Below, one piece after another: positions 22,388-26,971 of a stretch of 26,971 nt of DNA. The notes beneath the pieces were generated by a model. The model ran no database searches and had not been told where the DNA came from. It saw only the letters and a list, made by a program, of their open reading frames with translations. Made by a program: the position numbers and the translations under genes. The stretch covers positions 1 through 26,971 of the forward strand of contig CAUDEV010000007.1 of assembly GCA_958448685.1 (NCBI GenBank), read 5' to 3'. This stretch comes from an uncultured Alphaproteobacteria bacterium. Lineage in GTDB: Bacteria > Pseudomonadota > Alphaproteobacteria > RUG11792. Numbering within the stretch: the first letter of the stretch is position 1; each line of letters begins with the position of its first letter.

Positions 22388-25300
22388 TTATCTTTTTATG
22401 AAGAATCGCATACTTTTTTCAACAACAAATTGTCTGATTTTCTGGAAATTAGCTTCGGAAATATACGTATATACAACAGGAACAACAAAAATAGTAAACA
22501 AAGTTCCAACAGTCATTCCTCCAACAATAACCGCACCAAGAGGTATACGTATTTCGCAACCAGCACCTCTTGCCAATGCCAAAGGAAGCGCTCCCAAGAC
22601 CATTGCAAATGTCGTCATCAAAATAGGGCGCAATCTCATAATAGCCGCTTCTTTTATTGCTTCTTTATGAGTTTTTCCTTTTTCCGAAAGTTTATTTGCA
22701 AAATCGACAATTAATATTCCGTGTTTTGTTATCAAACCTACCAAAGTCAAAAATCCTATATTAGAAAACATGTTAATCGTACTGTTTATACAAGCTAAGG
22801 TTATCACTCCTCCAACTAATGTCAAAGGCACAGTCAGCATTATAATAAAAGGATCTTTCCAGCTTTCGAATTGAGCCGCCATAACAAGATAAATGAAACT
22901 TAATGCCAACATAAATATCAATGCCATAGTGTTTGATTCTGTCAGGAACCTTTTAGTTTCATCTATAAATTCAATAAACACATCATCAGGTAATGTTTTG
23001 TGAGCGATATCTCTGATAATTTTTATAGCATCTCCAAGAGACGTTGTATCATTCAGAATCGGCATTATAGTATTGGCTCTTGTTCTGTTGTAACGATGTA
23101 TTGAAACAGGACCGGATCTTGCATGGACATTAATTAATTCGGCTATAGGAACAAGCAATTCCTCTCTTTCCGAATAAGCTTTTACATATACATCAGTCAA
23201 CTGTTCAGGAGATCTTTTATATTGCTGGTCGATTTCAACTAGAACGTCATAAATTTTATTGTCTTTTTTGAATTTTGTTGCCACACTTCCCTGCATCAAT
23301 CCTGACAACGTATCGGATATTGTTCTTGGTTCTATATTCAAAGCAGATGCCTTATCACGTAATATTTCTATTGTGTAGTCTTCTGCTTCGTTTCTTGCAG
23401 ACGAACGAACAGCTTGAACAATACCACTTGCATATATCTCGGAAACTAAATTATTTGATATTTCACGTAATTCCCTATGTGATTTGTTCCCTCTTACAAC
23501 AAATGTGACTAATCTTGAACTGTCATCTCCGCCACCTCTTCCTGAACTAAATCTGACATCAATACCCGAAACTTCATTGCTTTTTTCTACGATTCCTTTC
23601 ATAATTTCTTCTGTAGATTTTCCGCATTTGTCTTTTATAATAGCAACCCCTTCGAATGTCGGATTAGTAATGATATATTCCCTAGATTCTATTTCAGGGA
23701 CTTGGGAAATAACTTTATCTATTGCATCGACATATCTTTGGGTAAAATTCAAAGTCGCTGTTTGAGGCCCATGCCCCTCATAACTGAACATTCCCACATC
23801 TTGATAAGGCTTTTGTTCGCTTGGCATAAAATAATAAATCGAGTATCCGAAAGCTGAAAATATAACAGCAATAAAAACTATGTATTTTCGTTTATCCAAA
23901 GCCTTGTCTAACAATGCAGAATATTTTTGTTCCAATACTTTTACAAAATGAGAAGCATCAAGTTTCTTCAAAAGATTTGTAAAAAACAGAGAAAACTTAT
24001 GAGAATTTTGTTTTTCTTTTCCTTCCAAAACTCTAGAACACATCATAGGAGAAAGAGTCAATGCAACGAAACCTGATAATAAAACAGCTCCTGCTAATGT
24101 AATAGAGAATTCTTTCAGATATTTCCCAGTTTCTCCCTTTGCTAATGCCACTGGAGCATAAACAGCACAAAGCGTAAGTGTCATAGCAATAACAGCAAAA
24201 CTGACTTCTTTTGTCCCTTCTATTGCGGCTTTTATTGGAGAAAGCCCTCGTTCTATATATTTATAAACATTTTCAAGAATGACAATAGCATCATCAACAA
24301 CCAATCCTATTGCTAAAACCATACTCATCAAAGTCATACTATTAAGTGTAAAACCACATAAATACATAATAAATAATGAACCGATAAGCGATATAGGAAC
24401 AGTAATCAAAGGAATAAGAGCGGCTCTAAATGATCGTAAAAACATGAAAACAACCAACACAACCAGAAGTACGGCTTCAAATATCGTGTGATAAACTTCA
24501 TGTAATGATCGTTCTATAAAAGTCGTACTATCATATGCCACGCTGAATTTGATATCAGCGGGGATTTGCATTTGAAGTTCATCATATTTATCTTTTATTC
24601 CACGAGCGACTTGTATTGGGTTCGCTGAAGTTTGCGCTATAACAGATAAAGTAACAACTTTTTCACCATTAAATCTTGCCATTACTTTCTTATTACTCTT
24701 ATCTAACTTTGCAATACCAATATCTTTCAGCCTTACAATATTATTTTTCTTGTTAACAATAGGAATCTCGTCAAATTCCTCAGGAGTTTGCAAATCCGCG
24801 ATAGTAGTCACAACATATTCACGATCTTTATTAATAATCTTTCCTGCCGGACTTTCAACATTTTGCTTTTTCAATGCATTAATAACATCAATGACAGTTA
24901 AGTTATAAAAGGCCATTCTTTGCGGATCAAGAGAAATTGACATTTGATAATCTCCAGCTCCATAAACATCTATTCTTGCAACTCCAGGAACGGCTTCCAA
25001 TGTGTGACTTATTTCGTTTTGTGCATAGGCATAAAGCTCACTTTCACTTAATTTCGAGCTTATTAAAGCAAGAGAGATTATGGATTTTTCATTGGATCCA
25101 GCTTTTGTTAAGATCGCTTCCTGCGCTGCGTCTGGGAATCTATCTCGCCATTTGCTCAATCTATCTCTGATATCATTTGTTGCAGAATCAAGATCTCTTC
25201 CATCTGCAATTTCAATAGAAACTTCACTTGTTTCACTACTACTTTTTGATTGGATTGATTCAATTCCTTCAATTCCGGCAACGGCTTCTTCAATAACTCT

Positions 25301-25492
25301 TGTGATTTGGCTTTCTATGATTTCAGGACCAGCTCCATGATATGACATTTTTATAGTAATATGATTTTTTTCCATTTTCGGATATTGGCGAACAGGAAGA
25401 CGATCCCCTGTGACAAGCCCTAATAGAACAACTATTAATGTCAAAACCCAAGCAAAAACAGGTCTTTTTACACAAACCTCGGATAAAATCAT
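22388..25492 (-). CDS. RND-family multidrug efflux permease (HAE1 type, AcrB-like)
   Basis: This inner-membrane proton-driven pump is the engine of a tripartite efflux system. The 1034 residues show the expected duplicated plan: TM1, a large periplasmic loop, TM2-6 with GLVVDDAIVILENV (the paired Asp in TM4 needed for proton relay), TM7, a second periplasmic loop, and TM8-12 with LVGLITKHGILIVDFAN carrying the TM10 lysine. The N-terminal KRPVFAWVLTLIVVLLG and RQYPKMEKNHITI segments are typical. Its start overlaps the end of the adaptor gene by four bases. Export of drugs or of cell-envelope compounds cannot be separated by sequence. I leave the gene symbol blank because the substrate range is unknown. 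Confidence 0.93.
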   Translation of the reverse strand: MILSEVCVKRPVFAWVLTLIVVLLGLVTGDRLPVRQYPKMEKNHITIKMSYHGAGPEIIESQITRVIEEAVAGIEGIESIQSKSSSETSEVSIEIADGRDLDSATNDIRDRLSKWRDRFPDAAQEAILTKAGSNEKSIISLALISSKLSESELYAYAQNEISHTLEAVPGVARIDVYGAGDYQMSISLDPQRMAFYNLTVIDVINALKKQNVESPAGKIINKDREYVVTTIADLQTPEEFDEIPIVNKKNNIVRLKDIGIAKLDKSNKKVMARFNGEKVVTLSVIAQTSANPIQVARGIKDKYDELQMQIPADIKFSVAYDSTTFIERSLHEVYHTIFEAVLLVVLVVFMFLRSFRAALIPLITVPISLIGSLFIMYLCGFTLNSMTLMSMVLAIGLVVDDAIVILENVYKYIERGLSPIKAAIEGTKEVSFAVIAMTLTLCAVYAPVALAKGETGKYLKEFSITLAGAVLLSGFVALTLSPMMCSRVLEGKEKQNSHKFSLFFTNLLKKLDASHFVKVLEQKYSALLDKALDKRKYIVFIAVIFSAFGYSIYYFMPSEQKPYQDVGMFSYEGHGPQTATLNFTQRYVDAIDKVISQVPEIESREYIITNPTFEGVAIIKDKCGKSTEEIMKGIVEKSNEVSGIDVRFSSGRGGGDDSSRLVTFVVRGNKSHRELREISNNLVSEIYASGIVQAVRSSARNEAEDYTIEILRDKASALNIEPRTISDTLSGLMQGSVATKFKKDNKIYDVLVEIDQQYKRSPEQLTDVYVKAYSEREELLVPIAELINVHARSGPVSIHRYNRTRANTIMPILNDTTSLGDAIKIIRDIAHKTLPDDVFIEFIDETKRFLTESNTMALIFMLALSFIYLVMAAQFESWKDPFIIMLTVPLTLVGGVITLACINSTINMFSNIGFLTLVGLITKHGILIVDFANKLSEKGKTHKEAIKEAAIMRLRPILMTTFAMVLGALPLALARGAGCEIRIPLGAVIVGGMTVGTLFTIFVVPVVYTYISEANFQKIRQFVVEKSMRFFIKR

Positions 25493-26820
25493 TTTGATTT
25501 CTCCTTAGTTTTTTTAGAAGTTTTCCCTTTTTTAAACAAGCTTTTTATTTTATCCAATATAGATTTTTTCTGAACTTTTGTTTCTTTCTTTTCTTGAGGA
25601 TTTTCTGCTTTTTCTTCGTCTAACTCATCTTTATTCAAAATCTTTGTTAAAGAACCTTCAGTTAATTTTAATTGTCCTGTTGTTACAACAATCTCACCGT
25701 CTTTCAAACCGGCAATAATTTCAGCTCCATTGATATCTTTTGCTCCAACCAACACACGTTTCCTATAAGCTCTTCCTTTGTCGTCAATAACCCAAACAAA
25801 TTCAATAGCGCCTTCTCGATCAAGAGCATCTTCATCTATAAGAACCACATCATTTTTTTCACCGGTTATTAATTTCACATTTGCAAACATTCCATGTTTT
25901 AAATTTCCATTTTTATTTGGAATAATAGCGCGAACAAGAATACTATGATTTCTCGTATCTACTTCTGAATCAATAGCATCAACAGTGCCTGAAAAGACTT
26001 TGTCTTTAAAAGCATCAACAGTAATTTCAACATTCTGACCAACAGCAATGTCTTCAATATATTTCACAGGAACAAGAAACTCAACTCTAACCATTGAATT
26101 ATCAACTATATCAACCAATTCTGTTTGCTGCTGAACAATATTTCCTGGAGAAACAGACCCTTTCATAATGCCAATAGTTCCATCAAAAGGCGCTTTAATA
26201 ACTGTCCTTGAAAGCTGGAATGTGGCGTTATCAAGCTGGGCTTTTGCTGCATTCATCTGAGCCAATGCTTCGTCATAAGTTTTTCTTGAACCGACTTTTT
26301 TCTGATATAATTTATCCATACGTTCAAATTCAGCTTTTCGTAAGGTAAACTCTGCCTCAAATTTATTTTTTTCAGAAAGATAAAGATCATCTTCAAATTT
26401 AATCAATACATCACCTTTTTTGACATTTGATCCCTCAGTGAAAAGTATTTCATTAATTTTGCCAGGAATTTCAGATTTTATAACAACTTCTGCATTAGCT
26501 TTCAAAGTACCTATAGATTTCACTTCTCTCAATGTTGTTCCTGTTTTTGCTTTGCTTGCTTCAACTCCTATGAGCCTATCTCTTCCCATATCCATCAATT
26601 CATCATTAGATGATAAGACAATGCGGCAAACTCCTTTCATAGCAGGATTTAAAGATTTATACGTAATAAATAGAACTAAGACAGAAGATAATAAAACTAT
26701 TGCCTGAGTTTTTAAGACTCCTTTGTTTTCATTAATAAAAAATCTCTTATTATTAGTGAATATAAATGATTTCCAAAATGAATAGGATGAAATCAATATT
26801 TCTTTGAGTTTATGCAGCAT
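25489..26820 (-). CDS. RND efflux membrane-fusion (adaptor) protein, AcrA-like
   Basis: This periplasmic adaptor links the pump to an outer-membrane TolC-type channel (not in this window). An N-terminal membrane anchor (about 38-54) comes after an unusually long 37-residue basic cytoplasmic lead. The lipoyl-type half-motifs flank a helical hairpin: VVIKSEIPGKINEILFTEG and VIKAPFDGTIGIMKGSVSPG. The beta-barrel and membrane-proximal domains follow. A Lys-rich tail of about 45 residues closes the 443-residue chain. It has a membrane anchor and no lipobox, unlike E. coli AcrA. It is translationally coupled to the permease gene. A perfect TATAAT (26851-26846, minus) lies upstream without a good -35. 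Confidence 0.92.
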   Translation of the reverse strand: MLHKLKEILISSYSFWKSFIFTNNKRFFINENKGVLKTQAIVLLSSVLVLFITYKSLNPAMKGVCRIVLSSNDELMDMGRDRLIGVEASKAKTGTTLREVKSIGTLKANAEVVIKSEIPGKINEILFTEGSNVKKGDVLIKFEDDLYLSEKNKFEAEFTLRKAEFERMDKLYQKKVGSRKTYDEALAQMNAAKAQLDNATFQLSRTVIKAPFDGTIGIMKGSVSPGNIVQQQTELVDIVDNSMVRVEFLVPVKYIEDIAVGQNVEITVDAFKDKVFSGTVDAIDSEVDTRNHSILVRAIIPNKNGNLKHGMFANVKLITGEKNDVVLIDEDALDREGAIEFVWVIDDKGRAYRKRVLVGAKDINGAEIIAGLKDGEIVVTTGQLKLTEGSLTKILNKDELDEEKAENPQEKKETKVQKKSILDKIKSLFKKGKTSKKTKEKSK

Positions 26821-26909
26821 TTTTCGTTTTTTACAATACTTCCTAATTATATTGTATCATATTTTATTATAGTTTGCATAAAACATTTATAAGATTGGGA
26901 AATAGACTT

Positions 26910-26951
26910 AAAAATGTCTAAAATTTTATGGGACTTTTTATTTTTTGACAT
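26910..26951 (+). repeat. Dispersed repeat, right copy (inverted relative to left end)
   Basis: This copy matches the minus strand of 67-108 at 37 of 42 positions, with 22 identical bases in a row. An ATG at 26914-26916 opens the frame MSKILWDFLFFDI, which runs off the window. Beyond 26951 the two copies diverge, so only part of the repeat is shared. Confidence 0.6.
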
Positions 26952-26971
26952 CTGGGAAATGTTGAGGATAT

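Noticed and set aside
22398..22714. Plus-strand open frames opposite the RND permease gene
   Set aside because: They are antisense shadows of a well-supported 1034-residue gene, as are several others within 23275-25340.
1..26971. CRISPR arrays, intact insertion sequences, rRNA and toxin-antitoxin pairs
   Set aside because: I looked for regularly spaced repeats, transposase motifs, rRNA-like stretches and paired small genes and saw none that hold up.

Overview
This is an AT-rich window of chromosomal bacterial sequence. The gene content points to an alphaproteobacterium with a reduced, host-associated genome, most likely Holosporales- or Rickettsiales-like. The rnd-kdsD pair, the HIT-family protein type, Pal, RppH, a meso-diaminopimelate MurE and CtrA-like promoter boxes all fit. 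Several enzymes are at or below the short end of their families (RNase D without an HRDC domain, BirA without HTH or C-terminal domain, a 228-residue PRPP synthetase, a MurE lacking its N-terminal cap). The lineage is inferred from gene content only; no marker such as 16S rRNA is present.

Layout. Bases 1-246 hold one arm of a dispersed repeat, whose inverted partner lies at the far right end. Next comes murC with a small overlapping membrane-protein gene, converging on rnd-kdsD (minus strand). A 436-base gap (3498-3933) holds what looks like a decayed gene. A sigma-70-like promoter then drives a DegT-type aminotransferase, birA and nuoN, which overlap end to end and run into an mscS-family channel gene on the minus strand. 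A secreted protein of five beta/gamma-crystallin domains lies upstream of mscS. Two tRNA genes, Gln(TTG) and a non-initiator CAT tRNA, precede xseA, which contains a run of ten G. A secreted-protein gene split by a frameshift follows, then divergent waaA and murE, then pal.

From 15371 an operon-like run encodes FtsB, a HIT protein, SmpB, TruA and a minimal PRPP synthetase. Three secreted-protein genes follow: a helical protein, a small Cys-containing protein and a divergent patatin-like phospholipase. Two of these have perfect TTAA-N7-TTAAC (CtrA-type) boxes in the promoter and the third has a near match. A thioredoxin-fold DsbA-like protein, RppH, a small membrane protein and an AcrAB-type RND efflux pair (all minus strand) complete the window.

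How the genes fit together. Most serve the cell envelope: peptidoglycan precursors (MurC, MurE), Kdo synthesis and transfer (KdsD, WaaA), outer-membrane anchoring (Pal), division (FtsB), efflux (AcrAB) and mechanosensation (MscS). The rest are housekeeping RNA and DNA functions (RNase D, XseA, SmpB, TruA, RppH). The accessory part is the set of exported proteins: crystallin repeats, the frameshifted protein, the 18152-20769 cluster and the DsbA-like protein. That set, and its possible CtrA link, is the most promising place for undescribed biology. I found no CRISPR array, intact insertion sequence, rRNA or phage gene.
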